Source: Belliella pelovolcani
Lineage (GTDB): Bacteria; Bacteroidota; Bacteroidia; Cytophagales; Cyclobacteriaceae
Length of the DNA: 64,000 nucleotides
NCBI RefSeq assembly: GCF_900156785.1
Contig: NZ_FTOP01000017.1
Span: forward strand, 1-64,000
Direction: 5' to 3'
Positions 19,588 through 27,825 of this stretch are shown in pieces. Below the pieces are notes generated by a model, which saw only the letters and a list, made by a program, of their open reading frames with translations, had not been told where the DNA came from and searched no databases. The position numbers and the translations under genes are program-made. Position 1 is the first letter of the stretch. The number at the start of each line of letters is the position of its first letter.

Positions 19588-20006
19588 ACAAAAATACCAT
19601 GCTGAATCCTCCCTAGCTCGTCCTTGACTAAGTCCATTCCAAAAGAGGTGTCTAAGAGCGAAAAGGGAGTCTGTGAACCTAAAGGAATAGAAGTCTCAAA
19701 AAGCCATGATTTGAATAAATCCATATCGCCAAATACCTCCTCACCAAACTTGAAGAGCATGGCTAATTTAAGGATGCGCTCACAATGAATTGATTCAAAA
19801 GGCTTTTGGTCTTTTTTGTAGCGCTGCATGGTCCTCTCCGATACGTGCAAGAGGTCAGCCCAACTCTCTTCTGGAATAGGGCTATCTGCTACAATATTTG
19901 AGAAATCTTCATAAGCTAGACCATTGCGGCTGGTCTTTGCGAGGCGTAGTGAGAGTCTATCTCCTGCAAATCCATAGCTGGCAACGAAATCATTGACAAT
20001 TCCCAT
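19584..20006 (-). CDS. Xre/MbcA/ParS-type antitoxin
   Basis: A 140-residue antitoxin with the two usual parts. The N-terminal region has a helix-turn-helix-like segment (ESWADLLHVSERTMQRYKKD). The C-terminal DUF2384/ParS toxin-binding region (CERILKLAMLFKFGEEVFGD, then FSLLDTSFGMDLVKDELGRIQHG) normally blocks the RES active site. It lies first in the operon, as is usual, and should repress its own promoter. Confidence 0.88.
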   Translation of the reverse strand: MGIVNDFVASYGFAGDRLSLRLAKTSRNGLAYEDFSNIVADSPIPEESWADLLHVSERTMQRYKKDQKPFESIHCERILKLAMLFKFGEEVFGDMDLFKSWLFETSIPLGSQTPFSLLDTSFGMDLVKDELGRIQHGIFV

Positions 20007-20031
20007 GGCTCTTGATTTTTTTATTACATAA

Positions 20032-20062
20032 CAAATGTCGGAAAAAATCAGACAATTGACAA
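20032..20062 (-). promoter_or_regulatory. Candidate promoter of the RES/Xre operon
   Basis: On the minus strand TTG (20062-20060) and GACATTTG (20039-20032) are 20 bp apart. This is one mismatch from the Bacteroidota TAnnTTTG box and lies 26 bp before the antitoxin ATG. The TTGTC half-site occurs twice here (TTGTCAATTGTC), a possible antitoxin operator. Confidence 0.4.
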
Positions 20063-20080
20063 GTTTTTTAATTGTTATTT

Positions 20081-21007
20081 TTAAGATAATTTATTGCCTC
20101 TCAGGAAGTCAGCTATTGGCATTCTTTTTTTTCCTTCTAGTTGTAGCTCTAGAATATTGAGGCTGCCATTTCCAGTTTGAAAAGTTAATTTGGATTTACC
20201 ATCCGAATGATATTCTCCAGGCTTTAGATTAGTGAGTTTTTCATCACTTATCGCTGTTTGATAGATTTTACAGTTTTTATCCAAGAAAGTGGTCCAAGCT
20301 GCAGGATAAGGAGAGAGCCCACGTACCAGATTATGGATTTCTATGGCAGATTTGTTCCAATCTATTTCACAAGTCTCTTTGAATATTTTGGGAGCATGAT
20401 GTAGAGCTTTTGATTCATCCTGAGGTAGTGGGTGAATATTCCCTGCTGCTACAGCTTGGATTGTTTTGAGTACCAGTTTTGAGCCTATTTCCATCAATCT
20501 TGTATACAAGGTTCCAATATTATCTTCTGGATGAATAGGTTCTTTTTCTTGGAATATGATGCTTCCTGTGTCAATTTCATGCTTGAGGAAGAATGTAGTG
20601 ACCCCTGTTTCTTTTTCTCCATTGATGATGGCCCAATTGATAGGAGCAGCACCTCTGTAATTTGGAAGTAGTGATGCATGTAAGTTGAATGTCCCAAGTG
20701 GAGGCATGTTCCAAACTACCTCAGGGAGCATTCGGAAAGCTACTACTACTTGAATGTCTGCCTGATAGGATTTTAATTCATCGAGAAATTCTGGTGACTT
20801 GAGATTAGTAGGTTGTAGTACAGGGATATTGAGTTTGAGAGCAGCTTCTTTTACTGGTGAAGGTATTAGTTTTTGTCCTCTTCCCTTCGGTCTATCGGGA
20901 GCGGTAATTACTGCAACTACATTCCAGCCATTTTCGGCTAATATTTCCAAAGAAGGTACAGCAAACTCAGGCGTCCCCATATAAATAATTCGAAGGTCTT
21001 TTTTCAT
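20081..21007 (-). CDS. fmt: Methionyl-tRNA formyltransferase
   Basis: A 308-residue formyltransferase that uses 10-formyl-tetrahydrofolate to formylate initiator Met-tRNA. The N-terminal Rossmann domain begins RIIYMGTPEFAVPSL. The catalytic region NLHASLLPNYRGAAPINWAI holds the HxSLLPxYRG signature, with the conserved Asn and His. EIDTGSII is a further conserved block, and residues 205-305 form the tRNA-binding C-terminal barrel. Length matches bacterial Fmt. It lies as a single leftward gene behind the toxin-antitoxin pair; def is not adjacent. The 295-bp gap to the next gene is AT-rich and holds only a candidate promoter. Confidence 0.95.
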   Translation of the reverse strand: MKKDLRIIYMGTPEFAVPSLEILAENGWNVVAVITAPDRPKGRGQKLIPSPVKEAALKLNIPVLQPTNLKSPEFLDELKSYQADIQVVVAFRMLPEVVWNMPPLGTFNLHASLLPNYRGAAPINWAIINGEKETGVTTFFLKHEIDTGSIIFQEKEPIHPEDNIGTLYTRLMEIGSKLVLKTIQAVAAGNIHPLPQDESKALHHAPKIFKETCEIDWNKSAIEIHNLVRGLSPYPAAWTTFLDKNCKIYQTAISDEKLTNLKPGEYHSDGKSKLTFQTGNGSLNILELQLEGKKRMPIADFLRGNKLS

Positions 21008-21266
21008 GCTATTGGAATTAGTCTAGCAAAGGTCTAAAGTTATCTGGTAACCTAAAATTAAAAACCTATCCAAAGGATAAGTTTTCAAAATATAAGGCTA
21101 TTATGAATCATACATAAATATTATAAAAATTTGGTTTTCATTTTATAGAATGATTTTTACTTCTGCTTGTAATCTATTTCATAAAATATAATTTCCATAA
21201 AAATCTATATGTTTGGTTGAATTAATTGGAAACTATTTGGGGGCTAACTTCCGTTTGAATAAATAT

Positions 21267-21298
21267 TTCTAGAAAATCTTAAAAATTATATAATTTTG
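21267..21298 (+). promoter_or_regulatory. Candidate promoter directly before a small membrane protein gene
   Basis: TAATTTTG at 21291-21298 is an exact match to the Bacteroidota -7 box. TTC occurs 21 bp upstream where TTG is expected. Transcription would start within a base or two of the ATG at 21303, implying a leaderless or almost leaderless mRNA, unless the true start codon is the Met at 21357. Confidence 0.4.
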
Positions 21299-21302
21299 CA
21301 TC

Positions 21303-21671
21303 ATGATTCAAAAGCTCAGAAATAGATTTAAGAAGCCTTTACAGTGTTTAGCTGTAATGATGGCCTTCTTTTTCTCTGTTTTAGCTGTTGGAGATGGTTT
21401 TGAGCAAGTTGAGGAGCCTGTTTATGTTGGAGAGTTTGTAGATGAAGCAGATTTTGACTACGTAGATTTTCCTACTTCCTTACTTCGTAATCAGTCAGTT
21501 AATAAATTATCCAAAGTTCAAAGACTTGAGATTGTCAAGATTTTTGATGTATTGGTAAATAATCTGACCTTAAATACAGAATTCGTTAAAATTTCCTTTT
21601 TAGGCTTCAGTGGTGAAATACCATATTTTCAATTTGTTTTGGAGAAAGTAATTGCCTCCAACGCCCCCTGA
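21303..21671 (+). CDS. Small membrane-anchored or exported protein, unknown function
   Basis: A 122-residue protein with a basic N-terminus, one hydrophobic segment (about 15-30, CLAVMMAFFFSVLAV) and an acidic stretch (about 35-55, rich in Glu and Asp, PVYVGEFVDEADFDYVDF). The C-terminal half is hydrophobic and helix/strand mixed. I do not recognise the family. It precedes the RND efflux operon by 77 bp on the same strand, but a palindrome and possible second promoter lie between, so co-transcription is uncertain. Confidence 0.6.
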   Translation: MIQKLRNRFKKPLQCLAVMMAFFFSVLAVGDGFEQVEEPVYVGEFVDEADFDYVDFPTSLLRNQSVNKLSKVQRLEIVKIFDVLVNNLTLNTEFVKISFLGFSGEIPYFQFVLEKVIASNAP

Positions 21672-21706
21672 TCAATTATTTGTTCGGTTTTATTATTGCT
21701 TAAGAT

Positions 21707-21721
21707 TTGCCTAATAGGCAA
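21707..21721. promoter_or_regulatory. 15-bp perfect palindrome, candidate operator of the RND efflux operon
   Basis: TTGCCTAATAGGCAA has two perfect 7-bp arms around a single central base. It overlaps the right end of AAGATTTG (21702-21709), a weak -7-like box with TTG about 19 bp upstream, and lies 28 bp before the adaptor ATG. This is the size and position of a TetR- or MarR-type repressor site. No such regulator is encoded next to it. Confidence 0.4.
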
Positions 21722-21748
21722 CACATCAATCATTTATTTCTTATTAAA

Positions 21749-22942
21749 ATGAATTCAAAAGGTTTGTTTAAATCTTTTGGAAAGACTTGTATGTACCGTC
21801 TTTCCAAAATCTCTTTTGTGCTTTTGCTAAGCATAGGCTTTGTTTCCTGTCAGTCTGGAAATGGAAAAAGTCAAGATAAAATTATTTTGGCTGATATTCC
21901 TGTCTTGGAATTGCAACCAAAATCCATCGAAGTACCAAAAACATACGTGTGTGACCTACAAGCTGTACAGTTTGTAGAGGTAAGAGCCAAAGTTGAAGGT
22001 TTTGTAGCTAAAATTTATGTAGATGAAGGCCAATTTGTCAAAAAAGGTCAATCTCTGTTTCAATTAACATCCAATGAATTCAATGAAATGGTGAATTCTG
22101 CAAATGCAAAGCTGATGCAAGCAAGAGCAGAAGCCAAGTCCACTGCTTTGGAAGTGGAAAGATTGAAAATATTGGTCGATAAGAAAATAATTTCCTCTTC
22201 AGAACTTGAGTTGGCAAGAGCCAAAAATTCTGTATCCCAATCAGCAATTCTGGAAGCTGAGTCTTTGCTTAAAAATGCCCAAACTGGTTTGTCATACACG
22301 ACCATCAAAGCACCTTTTGATGGGATAGTTGATAGGATTCCCTACAAAACAGGAAGCTTGGTGACGGCTGGAGATCTCTTGACCAATATCACTGATATTT
22401 CAGAGGTTTTCGCATACTATAAAGTCACTGAAAATGAATATTTGAAATACATGAGGGATCGATTGGAGGAAGTTTCAGAGTCTGATGAAAATGGCGATGA
22501 AGTGGTGTCTTTGATTCTATCTGATGGACAGACTTACCCTTATGTGGGTAAGCTAGAAACCATGGAGGCTGATTTTGAGAAGGGGACGGGTTCGATAGCT
22601 TTTAGGGTTCGATTTCCTAATCCTGACCAATTGATCAAGCATGGAGCTAGTGGGAAAGTTCAGATGGATAATATGCTCGATGATATATTTTTGATTCCTC
22701 AAAAGTCCACTTTTGAAATTCAAGATTATAGCTATGTCTATATTTTAGATAAAAATAATATTGTAAGGGTTAGGAGCTTTGTTCCCCTTCAAAGGTATGG
22801 AGTGTACTACATCTCTGATAGTTTTGAACCGGGAGATAGGATCATATTCGAAGGAATTCAGCAGCTTAAGGACGGGATGGAGATTGTTCCAATGGCTGTT
22901 TCCGAAAAAGAGGCTTACGATACTTTGGTCAATGCTTTTTAA
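21749..22942 (+). CDS. RND efflux periplasmic adaptor lipoprotein
   Basis: A membrane-fusion protein of the RND family (397 residues from the ATG at 21749). An inner ATG at 21791, with GGAAAG upstream, would give a cleaner lipoprotein signal ending FVSC and is a real alternative; the TTG at 21707 lies in the palindrome and is unlikely. The barrel-sandwich half-motifs flank a helical hairpin: VEVRAKVEGFVAKIYVDEGQFVKKGQ and TTIKAPFDGIVDRI. It links the inner-membrane pump to the outer-membrane channel. It is the first of three consecutive genes (adaptor, pump, channel). Substrates are unknown. Confidence 0.9.
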   Translation: MNSKGLFKSFGKTCMYRLSKISFVLLLSIGFVSCQSGNGKSQDKIILADIPVLELQPKSIEVPKTYVCDLQAVQFVEVRAKVEGFVAKIYVDEGQFVKKGQSLFQLTSNEFNEMVNSANAKLMQARAEAKSTALEVERLKILVDKKIISSSELELARAKNSVSQSAILEAESLLKNAQTGLSYTTIKAPFDGIVDRIPYKTGSLVTAGDLLTNITDISEVFAYYKVTENEYLKYMRDRLEEVSESDENGDEVVSLILSDGQTYPYVGKLETMEADFEKGTGSIAFRVRFPNPDQLIKHGASGKVQMDNMLDDIFLIPQKSTFEIQDYSYVYILDKNNIVRVRSFVPLQRYGVYYISDSFEPGDRIIFEGIQQLKDGMEIVPMAVSEKEAYDTLVNAF

Positions 22943-22963
22943 AGTCTAATAAAGAGATCGAAT

Positions 22964-25900
22964 ATGTTTGAGTTATTTATTAGAAGGCCTATCCTTTCTA
23001 CAGTAATATCTGTATTTATTACTTTGCTCGGATTATTGGCATTGACTTCACTGCCGATTACTCAGTTTCCTGAGATTGTTCCTCCTTCCGTGACGGTAAC
23101 AGCCAAATATACTGGAGCCAACGCAGAGGTGCTTTCCAAAGCTGTAGCAACGCCACTGGAAAGAGCAATCAATGGAGTACCTGGTATGAGTTATATGACT
23201 TCCGTCAATACCAATGATGGGATTACACTTATCAATATTGTATTTGAAGTAGGGACAGATCCTGATCAAGCAGCTGTCAATGTACAAAATAGAGTGGCTA
23301 CAGTTTTAGATGAACTTCCTGAGGAAGTTATTCGGGCTGGTGTGCAGACGGAAAAGGAGGTCAATAGCATGTTGCTTTATCTCAACTTAATGACTGCTGA
23401 TACGACTCAGGACGAAAAGTTTGTCTACAACTTCGCAGATATCAATATTCTCCCTGAGTTGAAAAGGATAGATGGGGTAGGATTTGCCCAGATCATGGGT
23501 TCTAGAGATTATGCCATGCGTATCTGGCTCAATCCAGATCGTCTCGTAGCTTATGATCTGACTCCGCAGGATGTGACAGAAGCCATAAGAAATCAAAACG
23601 TAGAGGCTGCACCGGGCAAGTCAGGTATTTCCTCTGACAGAGATCCTCAAGCTTTACAATATGTGTTGAGATACACAGGTAAGTTCAATCAAGAAGTAGA
23701 TTTTGAAAATATTACATTAAAAGCATTGCCTGATGGTTCACTTTTGAAGTTGAGGGATGTAGCAGAAGTTCAGTTTGATTCTCAGGATTATAACATGGTT
23801 TCGATGACTGATGGCAGGCCATCTGCATCGATCATGATCAAACAGCGACCAGGGTCTAACGCCAGAGAAGTCATCGATAATATCAAGGATAAAATGGAAG
23901 AGCTACAGCTTTCTTCCTTCCCTCCAGGAATGGAGTATAACTATTCCTATGATGTCTCAAGGTTCCTTGATGCCTCTATTTTTGAGGTTATCAAGACACT
24001 CGTTGAAGCTTTTATTTTGGTTTCTATAGTTGTGTTTATATTCTTACAAGACTTTAGGTCTACGCTGATTCCCGCTATAGCAGTTCCTGTGTCATTGATT
24101 GGAACTTTTGCATTTATGCAGTTATTTGGGTTTTCGATCAATTTGCTGACGCTTTTTGCATTGGTCTTGGCAATTGGTATTGTGGTGGATAATGCCATTG
24201 TGGTAGTAGAGGCAGTGCATGTGAAAATGCATGACCTGAAGCTCAGTGCTGTGGACGCTACGCTTGTTGCCATGAAGGAAATCGGGGGAGCTATTGTGGC
24301 CATTACCTTGGTGATGTCGGCGGTGTTTGTACCAGTAAGTTTTCTTTCTGGTCCTGTGGGTATATTCTACAGGCAGTTTTCCTTGACTCTAGCCATAGCC
24401 ATTGTGATCTCAGGGATCAATGCCTTAACACTTTCTCCTGCCCTTTGTGCATTGCTATTGAAGCCTTCAGATGTAGAACATGATCCTAAAAAGGGCTTAT
24501 TGCAGCGCTTTTTCTATAATTTCAATAAAAAGTATGATCAACTTGCAGGAAAGTATGCAGGAGTGATCAATCAAATAGCAGGAAGAAGAACGATTACTTT
24601 TGGTGCTTTGGTTTTATTCTTTGCACTTACGTACGGTGGCTTATCAATAGTTCCAGGAGGATTTATCCCAAATGAAGATCAAGGGATGATCTATGTCAAT
24701 GTGACTACCCCTCCTGGCGCAACAGTGGAAAGAACAAGTGTAATCATGGATCAAGTGCAAGCTAGCTTGCTACCACTCGAAGAAGTTGAAACGATTTCTA
24801 CTTTGGCAGGATACAGTTTACTGACTGAGACAGCTGGAGCTTCTTATGGTATGGGAATGATCAACCTAGTGGATTGGGGTGAAAGAGATAAAAATGTAAA
24901 TCAGTTGATTTCTGATTATCAAGAACGCGTCTCTCATATCAAAGGGGCGGATGTGCAGTTTTTCTCCCCTCCACCTGTACCAGGTTTTGGGAATGCTTCT
25001 GGATTTGAACTGAGACTTCAGGATAGGACAGGAGGCAATCTAGAAGTAATGGCTCAAGTCAGTCAAGAATTTGTGGAGGCCTTAAATGAGCGCCCTGAAT
25101 TGAAGGAGGTTTTCACCAATTTTGAGCCGAATTTCCCACAATATATCATCAATGTAGATCATGACAAAGCAGCCAAACTGGGCGTTTCTGTCAATGATGC
25201 GATGGAGACGCTTCAAAGTTATGTAGGGAGTTTTTATTCCTCCAATTTTATACGCTTTGGTCAGATGTATAAGGTGATGATACAGGCTGCTCCTGAATAC
25301 AGAACCTCCCCAGAATCTATTTTGAGCATGTATACCAAAAATGATAGAGGGCAGATGGTCCCATATTCTAATTTCATCAATTTGGAAAGAGTTTATGGTC
25401 CCGAGCAACTTTCTCGATACAACATGTTTACCTCAGCCCTGATCAGTGGTGACGCTGCTGATGGTTACTCCTCTGGAGATGCTATCAAAGCAGTGGAAGA
25501 AGTCGCTTTACAGACTTTACCAAGAGGTTTTGATACAGATTGGTCTGGGATCACAAGAGAGCAGATCGCTTCTGGAAATCAAGCACTTTATATTTTCTTG
25601 ATATGTCTTTTGTTTGTCTATCTTCTGTTGGCTGCGCAATACGAGAGTTATTTCTTGCCACTTCCTGTGATATTGTCTTTGCCAGCTGGGATTTTTGGTT
25701 CTTTCTTGTTCCTGAAATTGACAGGTTTAGAAAATGACATCTATGCACAAGTATCCCTAGTGATGTTAATCGGTCTATTGGGGAAAAATGCCATTTTGAT
25801 TATTGAGATCGCAATTCAGAATAGAGCGAGAGGACTTTCAATTCTTCAAAGTGCTATCAATGGAGGCGTAGAAAGATTGCGTCCGATTTTGATGACATCT

Positions 25901-26116
25901 TTTGCATTTATCTGTGGCTTGATTCCATTGACAATAGCATCTGGTGCGGGAGCGATTGGAAACAGGACAATCGGTACAGCGGCAGCTGGAGGAATGTTGA
26001 TAGGGACTTTAGTGGGAGTATTTATCATCCCAGGTCTCTATGTGGTGTTTGAGACCTTGAATTCAAAGTTCCGCAAAAACGAAATGAAGATCGAAACTCA
26101 AAAGGAAGTACAATGA
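22964..26116 (+). CDS. RND multidrug efflux permease (HAE1 family)
   Basis: A 1050-residue inner-membrane pump of the AcrB/MexB type. It starts MFELFIRRPILSTVIS, the family's N-terminal helix, and shows the internal duplication of two six-TM halves with large periplasmic loops. In the TM4 proton path the AcrB Asp-Asp pair reads VDNAIVVVE, keeping the first Asp with Asn at the second. TM10 has the essential Lys in LLGKNAILI. It exports hydrophobic or amphiphilic compounds using the proton gradient. Its stop overlaps the channel gene start by 4 bp (ATGA), so the operon is coupled. Confidence 0.95.
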   Translation: MFELFIRRPILSTVISVFITLLGLLALTSLPITQFPEIVPPSVTVTAKYTGANAEVLSKAVATPLERAINGVPGMSYMTSVNTNDGITLINIVFEVGTDPDQAAVNVQNRVATVLDELPEEVIRAGVQTEKEVNSMLLYLNLMTADTTQDEKFVYNFADINILPELKRIDGVGFAQIMGSRDYAMRIWLNPDRLVAYDLTPQDVTEAIRNQNVEAAPGKSGISSDRDPQALQYVLRYTGKFNQEVDFENITLKALPDGSLLKLRDVAEVQFDSQDYNMVSMTDGRPSASIMIKQRPGSNAREVIDNIKDKMEELQLSSFPPGMEYNYSYDVSRFLDASIFEVIKTLVEAFILVSIVVFIFLQDFRSTLIPAIAVPVSLIGTFAFMQLFGFSINLLTLFALVLAIGIVVDNAIVVVEAVHVKMHDLKLSAVDATLVAMKEIGGAIVAITLVMSAVFVPVSFLSGPVGIFYRQFSLTLAIAIVISGINALTLSPALCALLLKPSDVEHDPKKGLLQRFFYNFNKKYDQLAGKYAGVINQIAGRRTITFGALVLFFALTYGGLSIVPGGFIPNEDQGMIYVNVTTPPGATVERTSVIMDQVQASLLPLEEVETISTLAGYSLLTETAGASYGMGMINLVDWGERDKNVNQLISDYQERVSHIKGADVQFFSPPPVPGFGNASGFELRLQDRTGGNLEVMAQVSQEFVEALNERPELKEVFTNFEPNFPQYIINVDHDKAAKLGVSVNDAMETLQSYVGSFYSSNFIRFGQMYKVMIQAAPEYRTSPESILSMYTKNDRGQMVPYSNFINLERVYGPEQLSRYNMFTSALISGDAADGYSSGDAIKAVEEVALQTLPRGFDTDWSGITREQIASGNQALYIFLICLLFVYLLLAAQYESYFLPLPVILSLPAGIFGSFLFLKLTGLENDIYAQVSLVMLIGLLGKNAILIIEIAIQNRARGLSILQSAINGGVERLRPILMTSFAFICGLIPLTIASGAGAIGNRTIGTAAAGGMLIGTLVGVFIIPGLYVVFETLNSKFRKNEMKIETQKEVQ

Positions 26117-27573
26117 AAATCAATTATATCAATTTAATCGTTGCTTTTGGGGTTGGTTTGCTTTTATTTTCTTGTAAGGCACTGAAGCAACAGGATCAAG
26201 ACCAAGCTTTAGCTTTGCCTACTGACTTTGATCGAATAGCAAAGGGAGTAGAAGATTCTACTTTCAACGTTGCCTTATTGCATTGGGAGAATTTCTTTGA
26301 AGACGAAGAACTTCGCTCTTTAATAGAAGTTGCCTTAGAAAATAATCAAGACAATCAAAAAACCTTAGAGCGAATTAAGATTGCAAGAACCAATTATAAA
26401 ATTGCTAAAGTTGGTTTTCTTCCAGAAATCAATGGTTTGGCTGGTGCATCATCAAGGAGATTTGGAGAATATACTATGGACGGAGTGGGTAATGCCGACT
26501 CAAACCTTTCACCTACCGTGCCTGAAGATAAATTGATTCCGGATCCTTATCGTGATTTTATCATAGGAGCTCAGTTCAACTGGGAACTGGATGTATGGGG
26601 GAAATTTAAAAATAAGAAAAAAGCAGCCATGGCCAGATTGATGGCGTCTCAGGATATGGCTAATCATGTGAAAACTTGGCTGATTACTGAAGTTGCCAAT
26701 GCATATTACATGTTGGTTGGCTTGGATGAAGAGCTAAGGATTCTACAAGAAAATATCAGACTGCAAGAATTGGCTTTCAACTTGACCAAAGAACTGAAAG
26801 AAGCAGGAAAAGAAAATCAACTTGCTTTGGATCAGTTTGAGGCTTTGCTTTTGTACTCTAAGGGTCAGTTGATAGAAAGACAAAGAGAACAGAGATCAGC
26901 TGAATTATATTTATCTAGCCTTTTGGGTATTTATGACCTCGATCACAGTCGAAATGATTTGGCTGCAGTGAGTCTCGGCTCAAAGCTTACTCAAATAGGA
27001 ATTCCTGCCCAACTACTTGCCAATAGGCCGGATATAAGAAGTGCTGAACTAGAATTACTTGCATCCAAAGCCGATGTCAATGCTGCTCGAGCAGCATTTT
27101 TCCCATCTATAAACCTATTTGGTATGGCAGGTTTCAATGCTTTTGACTTTGGGAAATTATTTTTTAATCCCGCATCAACTGTTTATCAGTTGGGAAGCGG
27201 CCTGATGGCTCCTGTTTTCAATAAAAATGCAATTAGGATGTCTTATGAAGCTGCTAATGCCTCCCAACGCATTGCCTTTTTGGATTACGAGCAGACCGTC
27301 TTCAAAAGTTATTTGGAAGTACTAGATCTAGTCAATTCAATAGACCAATATGCAAGTCAATCGAAATTAAAACAAGAGGAAGTGACTGCACAAAAAAGAT
27401 CTGTGGATAATTCCAATGTGATGTTTTCTGTAGGCTATGCGAATTACCTAGAGGTAACAAATGCTCAAAGAAGAGCGCTGGAAGCAGAGATTGAACAAGT
27501 GGAATTGAAGGTCAAAGAGCTACAGACAAAAGTAAAATTATATAGGGCTCTCGGTGGAGGCTGGAATCAATAA
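26113..27573 (+). CDS. RND efflux outer-membrane channel lipoprotein (TolC/NodT type)
   Basis: A 486-residue outer-membrane factor. The signal ends LLLFSCK, giving a lipidated Cys near residue 21. Two repeated OEP halves are visible, with long coiled helices (RIKIARTNYKIAKVGFLPEI and AELELLASKADVNAARAAFFPSI) and beta segments forming the trimeric barrel. GAQFNWELDVWGK and the ANRPDI phrase are typical NodT signatures. It completes the tripartite pump with the two upstream genes and ends before a strong terminator. Confidence 0.93.
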   Translation: MKINYINLIVAFGVGLLLFSCKALKQQDQDQALALPTDFDRIAKGVEDSTFNVALLHWENFFEDEELRSLIEVALENNQDNQKTLERIKIARTNYKIAKVGFLPEINGLAGASSRRFGEYTMDGVGNADSNLSPTVPEDKLIPDPYRDFIIGAQFNWELDVWGKFKNKKKAAMARLMASQDMANHVKTWLITEVANAYYMLVGLDEELRILQENIRLQELAFNLTKELKEAGKENQLALDQFEALLLYSKGQLIERQREQRSAELYLSSLLGIYDLDHSRNDLAAVSLGSKLTQIGIPAQLLANRPDIRSAELELLASKADVNAARAAFFPSINLFGMAGFNAFDFGKLFFNPASTVYQLGSGLMAPVFNKNAIRMSYEAANASQRIAFLDYEQTVFKSYLEVLDLVNSIDQYASQSKLKQEEVTAQKRSVDNSNVMFSVGYANYLEVTNAQRRALEAEIEQVELKVKELQTKVKLYRALGGGWNQ

Positions 27574-27613
27574 GAATTAAATGAATAAAGTGCATATTTG
27601 GAGTTATAGCATT

Positions 27614-27646
27614 AAAAAAGTCTTTGCCAGTGGCAAAGACTTTTTT
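27614..27646 (+). terminator. Intrinsic terminator of the RND operon
   Basis: A 9-bp GC-containing stem (GTCTTTGCC with GGCAAAGAC), extended by six A-T pairs, closes a 3-base loop and is followed by eight Ts. It ends the efflux operon 40 bp after the channel stop. The rest of the gap to 27825 is AT-rich without other signals. Confidence 0.9.
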
Positions 27647-27825
27647 TTGAATCTCGAAGATCCCACTTAAAACTTAAACACCTTTACAGATTTACTCTTA
27701 AAAGCATTTCAAATATGATTATAAAATTTTATTCAAAAAATAGCTACTTGTAGGTATTTTTTGAACCATCATATTTGAATAGTGAAATAAAATATCAATA
27801 AAATTATTTAAAATTAATTTTATTT

